Shown piece by piece: positions 8,065-18,536 of a stretch of DNA of 64,000 nt. The stretch covers positions 62,001 through 126,000 of the forward strand of contig CAWKMN010000009.1 in NCBI GenBank assembly GCA_963850765.1, read 5' to 3'. A program made the translations under genes and the position numbers. Every line of letters begins with the position of its first letter. The stretch's first letter is position 1. This DNA is from CAWKMN01 sp963850765. Its GTDB lineage: Bacteria > Chloroflexota > Anaerolineae > Aggregatilineales > Aggregatilineaceae. The notes below the pieces were generated by a model, which ran no database searches, was not told where the DNA came from, and saw only the letters and a list, made by a program, of their open reading frames with translations.

Positions 8065-10908
8065 CTACTGAATCACCGGCTCGACCCAATACGCGCCGCG
8101 CTCGCCTTCCGCCGTCCAGCCGACGGTGCCGGCGTAGTTGACCTGCCACCAGATCCGGTTATCGTTGCCACACTGCGGCCCGCCCACGACAGTGAACGTC
8201 GCGCCGCCGGGGATCTCCCCGATCACGCTGCCGCTCACCGTGCCGGGCGCGCTGCGGAGCGCGTTGGGCAGGCCGGGCAGCACGCGCCCAACCCCGCCGG
8301 GCACGAGCCGCGCGGGGCCGCTGTTTGTGCAGACAAACGGCTCGACCCAGTAGTTGAGTCCTTCTCCTTCGCCCGTCCAGCCGGTCAGGCCGTTATAGTT
8401 GATCTGCCACCAGTAGCGCCCATCGGTGCCACACTGCGGCCCTCCAAGGACGTAGAAGAATGCACCGCCGGGGATCTCTCCGATCACGCCGTCGCCGCCG
8501 GAGCCGGGCACATTGCCGCGGATCACGTTAGCCGGGCCGGGGATCACGAAGGCCGATGCGGCGACCGTCAGGCGTGGGTTGGGCGAGCAGGACATCGGCG
8601 GCGGCGGGCCATCGCCGGGGTGGGGCTGGATCCAGTAGCTGTTGCCTTCGCCTTCGGGCGTCCAGCCGATATTGCCGTTGTAATTGACCTGCCACCAGTA
8701 GCGCCCATCGTTGCCGCACTGCGGACCCGCCAGCACGGTAAAGAATGCACCGCCCGGAATCTCGCCCAGGATGGCGCTGGTCGTGCCGGTGCCGGGGGCG
8801 CTGCGCAGGATATTCGGCAGGCCGGGCAGCACGCTCCCCGCCACGCCGACGATCATCCGGGGCGGCAGCGTGCAGCTCACGGGAAACGGAGTTGGCGTCG
8901 GGACCGGGGGGGGTGGCGTCCCGCCCAAGGGCTGGATCCAGTAGGTGCTGCCTTCGCCTTCCGCTGTCCAGCCGATCGTGGTGCCGTACTGCACGCGCCA
9001 GTATGACCAGCCTTCCGGTCCGCACTGCGGGCCGGTCAGCACGGTGAACACGCCGCCCGCCGGGATCTGGGTGATGGTTTCATAGTTGGTGCCGGGGCCA
9101 ACGCGCAGCCGGTTCGGCAGGCCGGGTGTGACCTGGGCCTGCATGCCGGGCGCGAGGCGCGGCGCGGGGCTGAGCGGGCAGCCAAACGGCGCAAGCCAGT
9201 AGATACCGTTCTCGCCTTCGGGCGTCCAGCCGGTGATACCCGCGTAATTGACCTGCCACCAGTAGCGCCCCTCGTTATCGCACTGCGGCCCGCTGAGCAC
9301 GCTGAAGACGCCGGTGCCGGGGATACGCCCGAAGATCAGGCTGTCGGGGCCACGCCGGGGCAGGGAGCGGATCAGGTTGGGCAAGCCGGGTGTCACATAC
9401 GCCGTGGTGCCGGCGGCCAGGCGCGGCTGCAAGGTGCAGGCGATCGGCACGGGCGTGGTGCTGTACGGCATCAGCCAGTAGATCCCGCCTTCACCTTCAG
9501 GCGTCCAGCCGATCTGACTGTTATAGCTGACCTGCCACCAGTTACGCCCCTCGTTATCACACTGCGGGCCGCTCACCACCGTGAAGACTCCGCCGCCCGG
9601 AATGGTGCCCATAATCAGGCTGTCGGGGCCGCGCCGGGGCTGCGTGCGGAGTGCGTTGGGCAGGCCGGGCGTAACCTGTCCGCTCCCGCCGATCGTCAGG
9701 CGCGGGGCCAGCGTACACGCGATCGGGGCCGGTGAGCCACCGCCCGACGGAAAGTCGGTGCGGACTCGCCACGCATTCGGCCCCCAGACGAGGCTCACAT
9801 TCCACGGCGACGCGATGCCCTCGGTGCCGGGTACGCGCGTTGCGGTGCCGTTCTGCCACACATACACCGCGTCGCTGATATACGCGAGGGACTGCCCATC
9901 GGACGATATGGCGATGTTCCGGGACTCGCCCGTGAAGTTGAGCATCTGCTCCTGCTGCCGGCTGGGATAAACCGCCGTCCAGGTATTCACGATATTGCCA
10001 TCGGCGGCGGTGCTGGTCCCGACAAACGCCGTCGCGGAATTGTTCGGTGTTACCGTGCTGTAGAGTTCGGGCTCGGCGGGCATCTCATATTGATCGCCGG
10101 TAGCCGGATCGACCAGATACCGCCGGCCAGATGCGTAAATCAGGCCGAGATACTGCTGGCCCACGTTCATTACCCAGTCCGCGCGGGAAACCCACTCTGT
10201 CGCGGAACTGCCGATCAGCGTATCGTGGATCAGCGTGCCGTCCGGCGCGTAGAGATAGGCATGTTCTTCAAACTCGCTCGTTGTTTCGCTTACCGCTACG
10301 TTGCGCACCAGAATTCCCCGGTCGCCCCACAGCACCTCGTGGACGGGGATAAAACCGGCGTCCGCGAACGGGAATGGCAGGTTGGTTACGATTGCCGTCT
10401 GCTGGCCGGATGCGAAGTCGTAAACCACCAGTTGGTAGTGGCTGTCCGGCAGGACGAGTTCGGACCAGGCGAGGCGGTTCCCGTCGGGCGACCAGACCGG
10501 CGTGCCGCGCATGATCACGCGATCCGGGGTGCCCTCTTGCCAAAAGACCGCGTCCGGGGGCTGATCCGCAACGCGGACGGCGTTCCCGGTCGCCGGCTCC
10601 ATCACCCAGATCGTGCTGGGGATCAGGCCCATGACGGGCTTCCCGGCGGCAATGGCTTCGATGGTAATCGTCGCCCACGAGTTGTACGCGACGCGCTGCC
10701 CGTTGGGGGAGAGGACCGGGCGCTCGTTATAGCCCCAGGTGGTAAGCTGCGTGACGGTGCTGCCATCCCATTTCCACAGATCGCCGTCTTTCAAGAAGAC
10801 CAGCGGTGCGCCGCCGGCCTGAGCTGCCGCCTGGGCTGCGCCATCCGGCGCAAGTGGCATGAAGATCGCCAAAAATCCCATGAGGATCGCCAAAATCACC
10901 CGAACCAT
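8065..10908 (-). CDS. secreted beta-propeller protein with six SH3-like repeats (947 aa)
   Basis: Probably exported: the N-terminus MVRVILAILMGFLAIFMPLA is a signal peptide ending at an Ala-rich region. Residues about 40-390 carry TolB/WD40-like propeller blades (LFLKDGDLWKW, SPNGQRVAYNS, WSPDGNRLAWSE, SSDGQSLAYISD). Then come six copies of a roughly 85-residue SH3-like unit, each with the pattern C.L.PRL..G, V.PGLPN.LR..P, IPGG.FTV..GPQC, WWQVNY and GWT.EGE...YW. ATG 10908 is preferred over TTG 10926 because AAGGGGAT lies just before it. SH3b repeats commonly bind peptidoglycan or wall polymers, so a cell-surface role is inferred; no catalytic domain is visible. The paired Cys in each repeat may form disulfides. 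Confidence 0.75.
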   Translation of the reverse strand: MVRVILAILMGFLAIFMPLAPDGAAQAAAQAGGAPLVFLKDGDLWKWDGSTVTQLTTWGYNERPVLSPNGQRVAYNSWATITIEAIAAGKPVMGLIPSTIWVMEPATGNAVRVADQPPDAVFWQEGTPDRVIMRGTPVWSPDGNRLAWSELVLPDSHYQLVVYDFASGQQTAIVTNLPFPFADAGFIPVHEVLWGDRGILVRNVAVSETTSEFEEHAYLYAPDGTLIHDTLIGSSATEWVSRADWVMNVGQQYLGLIYASGRRYLVDPATGDQYEMPAEPELYSTVTPNNSATAFVGTSTAADGNIVNTWTAVYPSRQQEQMLNFTGESRNIAISSDGQSLAYISDAVYVWQNGTATRVPGTEGIASPWNVSLVWGPNAWRVRTDFPSGGGSPAPIACTLAPRLTIGGSGQVTPGLPNALRTQPRRGPDSLIMGTIPGGGVFTVVSGPQCDNEGRNWWQVSYNSQIGWTPEGEGGIYWLMPYSTTPVPIACTLQPRLAAGTTAYVTPGLPNLIRSLPRRGPDSLIFGRIPGTGVFSVLSGPQCDNEGRYWWQVNYAGITGWTPEGENGIYWLAPFGCPLSPAPRLAPGMQAQVTPGLPNRLRVGPGTNYETITQIPAGGVFTVLTGPQCGPEGWSYWRVQYGTTIGWTAEGEGSTYWIQPLGGTPPPPVPTPTPFPVSCTLPPRMIVGVAGSVLPGLPNILRSAPGTGTTSAILGEIPGGAFFTVLAGPQCGNDGRYWWQVNYNGNIGWTPEGEGNSYWIQPHPGDGPPPPMSCSPNPRLTVAASAFVIPGPANVIRGNVPGSGGDGVIGEIPGGAFFYVLGGPQCGTDGRYWWQINYNGLTGWTGEGEGLNYWVEPFVCTNSGPARLVPGGVGRVLPGLPNALRSAPGTVSGSVIGEIPGGATFTVVGGPQCGNDNRIWWQVNYAGTVGWTAEGERGAYWVEPVIQ

Positions 10909-11195
10909 CGTATTATCCCCTTTCAAGGTAATGAAGCGGACACTCTATAGGGTTTGTACGCTCTCACCTGCCGGGCGTTCCTGCCGCGCTGCCTGTGTGC
11001 CGCCTGCGCGCTGCCTACGCCCATCCTACGCGACCGTCAGCGGGCGGGTCTGCGTGTCACGATCGACTGAGGAACTCCCCTGTAAGAATCATCGTATGTA
11101 TAGCGTGTTTTGCCAAGTGGGGGGAGCAAGTCCGGCCCTCTCCATGCTGCCGAGGGGAGGATGAGGGGTCGTCTACTGTTTAGGGGTGAGGCTCT

Positions 11196-12287
11196 TTACT
11201 CCTCCAGTTCCAGGATGATCGGTCGCGCGATAGTGATTCCGCCCGCTGTAACCGGCTTCACCGGCCAGCCGTCGATGGCCGTCAGCACCTCCGGCGCGCC
11301 ATCTGTCACCAGGATCGTATCCTCGAACTTCACGCCCGTGATCGACGGGTTCCACGCGCAGACCATGCCCGCTTCCAGCGCGGTTGGGTGACCCGGCGTG
11401 GCGAGAAATTCCCGCGCGCTGTAGCCGGCGATCCCGCCCTGGTGATGCAGCTTCCACTCCCCCTCGTAACCGGCGCGGGCGTAAGCATCCTGGGTGATTG
11501 TGAAAATATCGCCGAGAGTCGCGCCGGGCTTGCTGGCGGCGATCATCGCCGCGTCGATCTCGGCGCAGGCGTGCATCCGGCGGCGCAGATCATCCGACAG
11601 ATCGCCAAAGTGCAGCAGCCGCGTCAATGAGCACACCAGCCCGTACCGCCGCCCGCCGAGCACCAGCATCGCGTAGCGTTCCATCTCTTTGTCGAGCGGG
11701 AGTGGGTGGCGGACCCGGTGAATCCGCTCGTCGGTCGCGATCAGGATGACGATCGGCGTGATGGTTCGGATCCGCACCTCGTCGGCCAGGATGCCGCTGA
11801 TCTCCCACTCCGTCAGCCCCGGCTCGATGGACTCGATCGCCGCGCCCATCGCATCGGCGCACAGTTCGCCCAGCACGCGGAAGCGCTCGACCTCGACCGG
11901 GAGCAGACGCGCGCGAACCTGCTGGATCGCGGTGCCCAGGTTCAGCGCGCCGTCTACCGGCACATCGACCGCCAGCGTCCCGCCAACGTGGATCGGCATG
12001 GGCTGCTCCCACGGCGAGACATGGAGTTCGAAGCCGCGCCCTTCGACGTCATCTTCGACCCGCAGGCGCGGCGCTTCGATCGTCGTGGTCCACAGCTCGG
12101 CGCGGTCATCGGTGATCAGCACGCTGGCGACACCGGTCACGTCCGCGATATTCACCGCCACATCGACGCCGCCTGTGATCCACGCGACGTTATCTACCCG
12201 CTGCAACCACAGCGCGCTCACCTGATGCTCGGCCATCAGCGCCCGGACGCGGCCCAGTTTCGTTTGAACTTCCTGTGAGTAATCCAT
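11196..12287 (-). CDS. M24-fold (creatinase/Xaa-Pro dipeptidase-like) protein, metal ligands largely lost
   Basis: 363 residues from ATG 12287 (MDYSQEVQTKLGRV); an open frame extends to 12371 but without coding character. The N-terminal creatinase domain (LWLQRVDNVAWITGG) is followed by the pita-bread domain. Catalytic M24 enzymes bind two metals through Asp, Asp, His, Glu, Glu. Here the first two Asp positions read VLGGRRYGLVCSLTR (no Asp), and the penultimate Glu reads WNPSITG. His in HHQGGIAGY and Glu in GVKFEDTI remain. That predicts a non-peptidase binding protein or an enzyme with altered chemistry. It lies 52 bases downstream of the secreted glycosidase-like gene on the same strand. 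Confidence 0.75.
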   Translation of the reverse strand: MDYSQEVQTKLGRVRALMAEHQVSALWLQRVDNVAWITGGVDVAVNIADVTGVASVLITDDRAELWTTTIEAPRLRVEDDVEGRGFELHVSPWEQPMPIHVGGTLAVDVPVDGALNLGTAIQQVRARLLPVEVERFRVLGELCADAMGAAIESIEPGLTEWEISGILADEVRIRTITPIVILIATDERIHRVRHPLPLDKEMERYAMLVLGGRRYGLVCSLTRLLHFGDLSDDLRRRMHACAEIDAAMIAASKPGATLGDIFTITQDAYARAGYEGEWKLHHQGGIAGYSAREFLATPGHPTALEAGMVCAWNPSITGVKFEDTILVTDGAPEVLTAIDGWPVKPVTAGGITIARPIILELEE

Positions 12288-12339
12288 TATCTTAACCCTT
12301 TTGCATCGACACGGGCGTGCGGTACACACCCACAAAGCG

Positions 12340-13878
12340 CTATTTCTGGCTGTAATAGTTAACCAGCGCATCCCCCAACATCGGCAGGCAGTCGGTCACG
12401 TCGTTCCAGTGATATTCGGGCGTGCCGACATTCCACAGGTGGAAACCCACGATATACGGATCGTTCTCCACCTGCTGCGTATATTGCAGCATGTCGCGGG
12501 TGAGATCTTCGCAGCGAAACGGCGTGCTGCCGTCGCCGGGGCTGGCCTCGGTGAGAAACACCGGGATGCGGATCGCTTCCGGCATCTGCGGCAGTAACTG
12601 CTCATAATAGAGCCGGTAGCGGTAACCCAACCAGATCCCCGATTCCGAGAGGAGCTTGGTGGTATCGACGGCATAGGCGTGCAGCGCGACCCCGTGCAGC
12701 CGGCCCGGCTGGCAGGGATGCCGCAGCGCATATTCGTACACCGGGCGCAGATCGTCAAACTGGTAGGGTTCGGGGTTGCCCACGGCGAACGAAAACGCCA
12801 GCAGACAGGTGCCGCGCTCGCCGGCCAGCCGCATCGCCTCGATGGTGAAGGGCACCAGCCAATCGAACGGCGGGAAACACTCGTTCATGATCTCAAAATA
12901 ATCGGCGGGCACGTTGGCCCATTCCCCCCACAGACCCGCCATCCAGGCGTTCGCCTCGACGACGGGATCCTGTGAGCTGTCGGGGCAGTCCACCATGCCG
13001 CGCGGCGTTTCGAGCGAGCGGTACACGATGAGCGTTTCGGGCGAGACCTGATCGATGCTGCGCAGGATCGGCTCGGTGCCGCTGGTGCCTTTGATCGTGC
13101 TCATCGGCCAGCCGATGTCGTGCAGGCGTCGGGCGAGATCAACCACCGGGCCGCCCTGTGCGCCGACGATCAGATGCAGGCCGAGCCGCGCGCGCTGCCC
13201 GGTAAACAGCGGCTCAAAGACGCGCTTATCGACAAATTGGATCGACAGGTTGTCGATCTGGTAGATCGCTGGCTGCCCGGCCTGTTCCGCGGTGCGGACG
13301 CCGGTCTGCACCCGGAAGCGCAGGCGGATCACCTGTCCGCGATAATCTTCCAGATCGATCTCGCGCAGGATCCAGTCATCTATGATACCGGGCGCGGTAT
13401 TTTCGACGATCTGCGGCGGCGCGTTGTCACCCTTCGGGATCACCGGCTGCACGCCGATCTGCGTATCCACGATAAACCACGTGGTGCCACCATCCAGGCT
13501 GATCTCGACGGCCACCAGATCGCTCAGGGGCAGGCTGCCGCGCTGGCGGAACATGATCTGCGCGCCGAGTATGCCGTGCAGGTCGATATACGGCCGATAT
13601 TCGAGCGTGCTCGTTTTGTTGGGCTGGAAGCCGTCCAACCTCCAGCCGCCGCCCTCGTAGCCGCCGCTGGGGTCAAACGACCAGTTCCCGTCGGTGCGCC
13701 ACTGCGCCTGCGTATCCTCGAACGGATCGCCAAACGGCAGCGCGACCAGCATGGCCTGGCTGTTGACGGTCGGCGGGGGAGTCGCATCCTGTGGGTAAGC
13801 ATCAGATGCGGGCAGGATCAGCAGCGCCAGCAGGATCAGGCCGCCCGCCGCGAAAAGAAGTCGAAATCGGAGTGTCAC
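12340..13878 (-). CDS. secreted clan-A glycoside-hydrolase-like protein (512 aa)
   Basis: The N-terminus (FRLLFAAGGLILLALLILPA) is a signal peptide or anchor. Residues about 55-215 form a jelly-roll/carbohydrate-binding-like domain (GGWRLDGF, VAVEISLDGGTTWFIVD, VIRLRFRVQTG). The C-terminal 290 residues look like a TIM barrel: DIGWPMSTIKGT, FEIMNECFPPFDW with a candidate acid/base Glu after strand 4, LHGVALHAYAVDT, and PVFLTEASPGDGS with a candidate nucleophile Glu after strand 7. That Glu spacing is typical of clan GH-A. The start is GTG at 13878 with CGAGGA upstream. I cannot assign a GH family or substrate. Convergence with the M24-like gene suggests cotranscription only. Confidence 0.65.
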   Translation of the reverse strand: MTLRFRLLFAAGGLILLALLILPASDAYPQDATPPPTVNSQAMLVALPFGDPFEDTQAQWRTDGNWSFDPSGGYEGGGWRLDGFQPNKTSTLEYRPYIDLHGILGAQIMFRQRGSLPLSDLVAVEISLDGGTTWFIVDTQIGVQPVIPKGDNAPPQIVENTAPGIIDDWILREIDLEDYRGQVIRLRFRVQTGVRTAEQAGQPAIYQIDNLSIQFVDKRVFEPLFTGQRARLGLHLIVGAQGGPVVDLARRLHDIGWPMSTIKGTSGTEPILRSIDQVSPETLIVYRSLETPRGMVDCPDSSQDPVVEANAWMAGLWGEWANVPADYFEIMNECFPPFDWLVPFTIEAMRLAGERGTCLLAFSFAVGNPEPYQFDDLRPVYEYALRHPCQPGRLHGVALHAYAVDTTKLLSESGIWLGYRYRLYYEQLLPQMPEAIRIPVFLTEASPGDGSTPFRCEDLTRDMLQYTQQVENDPYIVGFHLWNVGTPEYHWNDVTDCLPMLGDALVNYYSQK

Positions 13879-13894
13879 AGTGGAGTCCTCGTAA

Positions 13895-14045
13895 TCAGTA
13901 GACAGTAAACAGTAAACAGTATTCAGTTTTTGGTTGTTGGTTCTTGGTCGAACAGAGCCAGAGTGCTCCGTTCCGCCAAAGATCGGGTGACGCGATTCTC
14001 ATGTAGGGGCGGGTTAACAAACCCGCCCAGGGCACCTGGCGGGTC
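13895..14045. repeat. intergenic repeats upstream of groEL
   Basis: A short direct repeat (AGTAGACAGTAAACAGTAAACAG at about 13897-13919, given here only as its AACAGTAAACAGTATTC core) is followed by TTTTTGGTTGTTGGTTCTTGG (13926-13946) and a GTAGGGGCGGGTTAACAAAC unit (14003-14030) with its GGGTCGCCCT arm. The rest of the gap to 14160 shows no gene. Confidence 0.6.
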
Positions 14046-14174
14046 GCCCTGCAACGTATTTCGTATTCTCGTCACGTGTTCGCCCCTGCTATCATACTCC
14101 ATCTTCCGCAGATCGGCAGACGCGCGATTTCTGAAATCTTCCTCGAAAGTTCATATGGCTTTCTTACGTTTTTC

Positions 14175-14232
14175 GGCTGGAAAAGCCGCTAGAATAACGC
14201 TGATTTATGCAACCCCTTCGTGGAAGGGTGCA
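14175..14232 (+). promoter_or_regulatory. groEL 5' leader: two hairpins and a possible -10
   Basis: A perfect five-pair hairpin CGGCT-GGAAA-AGCCG sits at 14174-14188, then TAGAAT (14190-14195) as a possible -10, then a longer hairpin at 14208-14232 where TGCAACCCCTTC pairs with GAAGGGTGCA around GTG with bulges. No CIRCE element (TTAGCACTC-N9-GAGTGCTAA) is present. The second hairpin would be within the transcript and could modulate translation. The -35 is weak, so promoter placement is tentative. Confidence 0.35.
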
Positions 14233-14292
14233 TCCAAGCTAACGGTAACGATCACAACACGAATAACCATCCAACGAGGAGTAAGTTTACTC

Positions 14293-15946
<1,654 letters not shown>

Positions 15947-15964
15947 GTTCAGCCGTTGAAATTC

Positions 15965-15997
15965 ACCGGGCATGGGACATTCTCATGCCCGGTTTTT
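15965..15997 (+). terminator. intrinsic terminator of groEL
   Basis: Perfect ten-pair stem: ACCGGGCATG (15965-15974) and CATGCCCGGT (15984-15993), nine-base loop, then TTTTT. It lies 18 bases after the groEL stop and is one of the clearest rho-independent terminators in the window. Confidence 0.9.
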
Positions 15998-16080
15998 GAT
16001 TCTGGCGCTTTCCGCTGGCAACTTCGCGCGGTATGATCGTATATTCAGATGGGGCTGCATAGACCGCGAGGGCCAACAAC

Positions 16081-16557
16081 ATGAGCAGCATACACAGTCT
16101 CGTATACCAGCCGGAACCATCCGAGCACACACCACCCTACCATTACAACCGCGTGCCCGTGGACTGCGTCAACCTGATCGCCGGGCACGGCATCGAGGGT
16201 GACCGCAAGGCCGGGCATCATCCCGACCGGCACTTGAATATCATGTCGCTCGACGACGTGCGTTCGCTGGCGCAGGAGGGATGGAAGACCGAGCCAGGAC
16301 AGTTAGGCGAGCAGATTGTGATCAGCGGCTTGGACATCGCGTCGCTTGCACCCGGCACCCGCTTGCAGTTTGGTGACAGCGCCGTGATCGAAGTGGTGAA
16401 GCTCCGCACCGGCTGCGACTGGCTGGAACTGATCCAGGGCAAAAAACCCGCCGACGCGGCGGGGCGGCTGGGCGTCATGGCGCGCGTCGTCGCGAGTGGT
16501 GCCGTCTGCACGGGTGCGCAAGTCGTGGTGATCCAGACGGCCGCGCAGGCCGGTTGA
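16081..16557 (+). CDS. MOSC domain protein (158 aa)
   Basis: MOSC domains (MOCO sulfurase C-terminal) bind or transfer sulfur in molybdenum-cofactor-linked and N-oxide-reducing enzymes. The features here are VNLIAGHGIEGDRKAG, DRHLNIMSLDDV, PGQLGEQIVISGLDI, GTRLQFGDSAVIEV, and the conserved cysteine in LRTGCDWLELI. This is a stand-alone short MOSC protein like the YiiM-related families, without the beta-barrel N-terminal domain. Starts at ATG 16081, downstream of the groEL terminator, so transcribed independently. The substrate is unknown. Confidence 0.85.
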   Translation: MSSIHSLVYQPEPSEHTPPYHYNRVPVDCVNLIAGHGIEGDRKAGHHPDRHLNIMSLDDVRSLAQEGWKTEPGQLGEQIVISGLDIASLAPGTRLQFGDSAVIEVVKLRTGCDWLELIQGKKPADAAGRLGVMARVVASGAVCTGAQVVVIQTAAQAG

Positions 16558-16744
16558 TATAAAGCTGTCAGCCGTCGGCTTTCAGCGGTCAGCTAAAAGC
16601 TTACTTCACCTCCCGGCCTCTCTCCACACACAAACAGCGGGAGGGCGTTGGCGTGCCTTTATCCTCTCCCTGGCTAGGCCGGGGAGGGGTTAGGGGGAGG
16701 GGCGTTTTATCCGCACGATGCAACGAAAGAGAGATTTCTAGCCC
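16558..16744. repeat. palindromic repeats between MOSC gene and M32 peptidase gene
   Basis: AGCTGTCAGCCGTCGGCTTTCAGCGGTCAGCT-type imperfect palindrome at 16562-16594, then a CCTCTCCCTGGCTAGGCCGG / GGAGGGG unit at 16663-16707 of the family also found near 24232 and 57185. No gene seen; the last 30 bases carry the M32 gene's leader (AAAGAGAGATTT). Confidence 0.6.
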
Positions 16745-18250
16745 ATGGAAAAAGTCAATCAGCTAAAGCAGCGGCTGGCCGATGTCGTGAATCTGCGCCA
16801 GACCGCGGCCCTGCTGGGTTGGGATCAGCAGGTGAACATGCCGCCGGGCGGCGCTCATGCCCGCGCCGAGCAGTTGGCGACGCTGAGCAAGCTCGCGCAT
16901 GAGATGTTCGCCTCGGACGAGGTCGGCAAGCTGCTGGACGGCGCGGCGGCCGAAGTCGCCGGCATGGACGTCAGCCACAATGAGGCGGCCCTGGTGCGCG
17001 TGGCCCGCCACGATTACGACCTGGAAACGCGCCTGCCTACCGCGCTGGTCGAGGAGATCGCACGGACCTCGGCGCTGGCGCACGAAGTCTGGGCCAAGGC
17101 GCGCGCCGAGAACAACTTCGCGGCGTTTGTGCCCATGTTGGAGAAGATCTTCGACCTGATGCGCCAGCAGGCCAGCGCCCTCGGCTATACCGATCGCCCC
17201 TATGACGCGCTGCTCGACCAGTACGAGCCGAACATGAAAACCGCCGACGTTGAGCGGCTGTTCGTGGAGCTTCGCGCGGATCTGGTTCCGTTTGTCGCGT
17301 CGATCTTCGAGCGCCTGGACGCCGTGGATCGGAAGCTGATCTATCTGCATTATCCTGAGGACAGGCAGGCGGAATTTGGCCTGAAGGTCATCAAGCAGTT
17401 GGGTTATGACATGACCCGCGGCCGCCAGGATAAGTCGGTGCATCCGTTCACCACCACCTTTTCGACCAACGACGTGCGGATCACCACGCGCTACTATGAA
17501 GACTATATGCCGACGGCGCTGTTCGGCTCGATCCACGAGGCCGGTCACGCCATGTATGAGCAGGGCAGCGATCAGTCGCTGGAAGGCACCCTGCTGGCCG
17601 GTGGTACGTCGCTCGGCGTGCATGAAAGCCAGTCGCGCCTGTGGGAAAATGTGGTCGGCCGCAGCCGGGGCTTCTGGCAGCACTTCTATCCGCAGCTTCA
17701 GGCGACCTTTCCGGAGCAGTTGGGGCAGGTGGATCAGGAAGCGTTCTACCGCGCCATTAACTCAGTCTCGCGCTCGCTGATTCGCGTGGAAGCCGACGAG
17801 GTGACGTATAACCTGCATATCATGCTGCGCTTCGAGCTGGAGAACGCGCTGCTCGAGGAGCGGCTGGCCGTCAAGGATCTGCGCGACGCCTGGAACGCCA
17901 AGATGGAGCAGTACCTCGGCATCACGCCGCCCAACGATGGCAAAGAGGGCGTTTTGCAGGATGTGCATTGGTCGTCGTGTCTGGTGGGCTATTTCCCGAC
18001 CTACTCGCTGGGGAACTTCCTCGCGGCGCAATATTGGGATAAGGCGCTGGCCGATGTGCCGTCGATCCCGTCTGACATTGAGCGTGGCGACTTCTCAACG
18101 CTGCTGAACTGGCTGCGCCAGAACATTCACCAGTATGGGCGCAGATACTGGCCGCCCGAACTCACCGAGCGAATTACCGGCAAGTCAATCCAGGTGCGCT
18201 CGTTCTTAAAGTATCTCAAGAATAAATACACCGACATCTACGGGGTGTAG
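16745..18250 (+). CDS. thermostable carboxypeptidase, M32 family (carboxypeptidase Taq)
   Basis: Zinc metallocarboxypeptidase of 501 residues, typical for the family, cytoplasmic. The active-site motif IHEAGHAMYEQG (HExxH near residues 259-263) is followed by the family sequences GTSLGVHESQSRLWEN (third metal Glu), EADEVTYNLHIMLRFELE and LQDVHWSSCLVGYFPTYSLG. The N-terminal LRQTAALLGWDQQVNMPPGG is also diagnostic. It removes a broad range of C-terminal residues. ATG 16745 is preceded by GAAAGAGAGA. Stand-alone gene bounded by repeats. Confidence 0.95.
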   Translation: MEKVNQLKQRLADVVNLRQTAALLGWDQQVNMPPGGAHARAEQLATLSKLAHEMFASDEVGKLLDGAAAEVAGMDVSHNEAALVRVARHDYDLETRLPTALVEEIARTSALAHEVWAKARAENNFAAFVPMLEKIFDLMRQQASALGYTDRPYDALLDQYEPNMKTADVERLFVELRADLVPFVASIFERLDAVDRKLIYLHYPEDRQAEFGLKVIKQLGYDMTRGRQDKSVHPFTTTFSTNDVRITTRYYEDYMPTALFGSIHEAGHAMYEQGSDQSLEGTLLAGGTSLGVHESQSRLWENVVGRSRGFWQHFYPQLQATFPEQLGQVDQEAFYRAINSVSRSLIRVEADEVTYNLHIMLRFELENALLEERLAVKDLRDAWNAKMEQYLGITPPNDGKEGVLQDVHWSSCLVGYFPTYSLGNFLAAQYWDKALADVPSIPSDIERGDFSTLLNWLRQNIHQYGRRYWPPELTERITGKSIQVRSFLKYLKNKYTDIYGV

Positions 18251-18299
18251 CGTGCGGAATGTTACTGAGCCTTGCACAGCTTTCTAAACGGATGCGGTG

Positions 18300-18460
18300 G
18301 CGAGCGCGCCGGTTGGCCTCACCCCTGGCCCCTCTCCATGACATGGAGAGGGGAAAAGGGGCTGGGGGTTAAGGGGTGAGGCTTGCGATGCGGCCCAAAA
18401 GTTTAGTTTTCATTGCGAGGATCAGTAAGGGGCGGCCCAGTGGGTCGCCCCTACGATGAA
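18300..18460. repeat. intergenic repeats after the M32 gene
   Basis: CCTCACCCCTGGCCCCTCTC followed by CATGACATG and GAGAGGGG (18317-18353) with a GGGGTGAGGC arm to 18384, then GGGGCGGCCCAGTGGGTCGC at 18430-18449, a relative of the GTAGGGGCGGG family. No gene is visible from 18251 to 18536. Confidence 0.65.
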
Positions 18461-18536
18461 TTCCGTATCGGATTTTTAGCCTGCATCAATAAGTCCCTGC
18501 AAAAACACTATTGCTGAGCCTGTTCAGAACCTAACC

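Noticed and set aside
11085..11125. minus-strand promoter TTGGCA ... TATACA upstream of the SH3-repeat gene
   Set aside because: Spacing between the two boxes is only eight bases, so it is not a usable sigma70 promoter.
14046..14292. CIRCE or HAIR heat-shock operator in front of groEL
   Set aside because: No TTAGCACTC-N9-GAGTGCTAA or CTTGAGT-N7-ACTCAAG sequence is present; only two simple hairpins.
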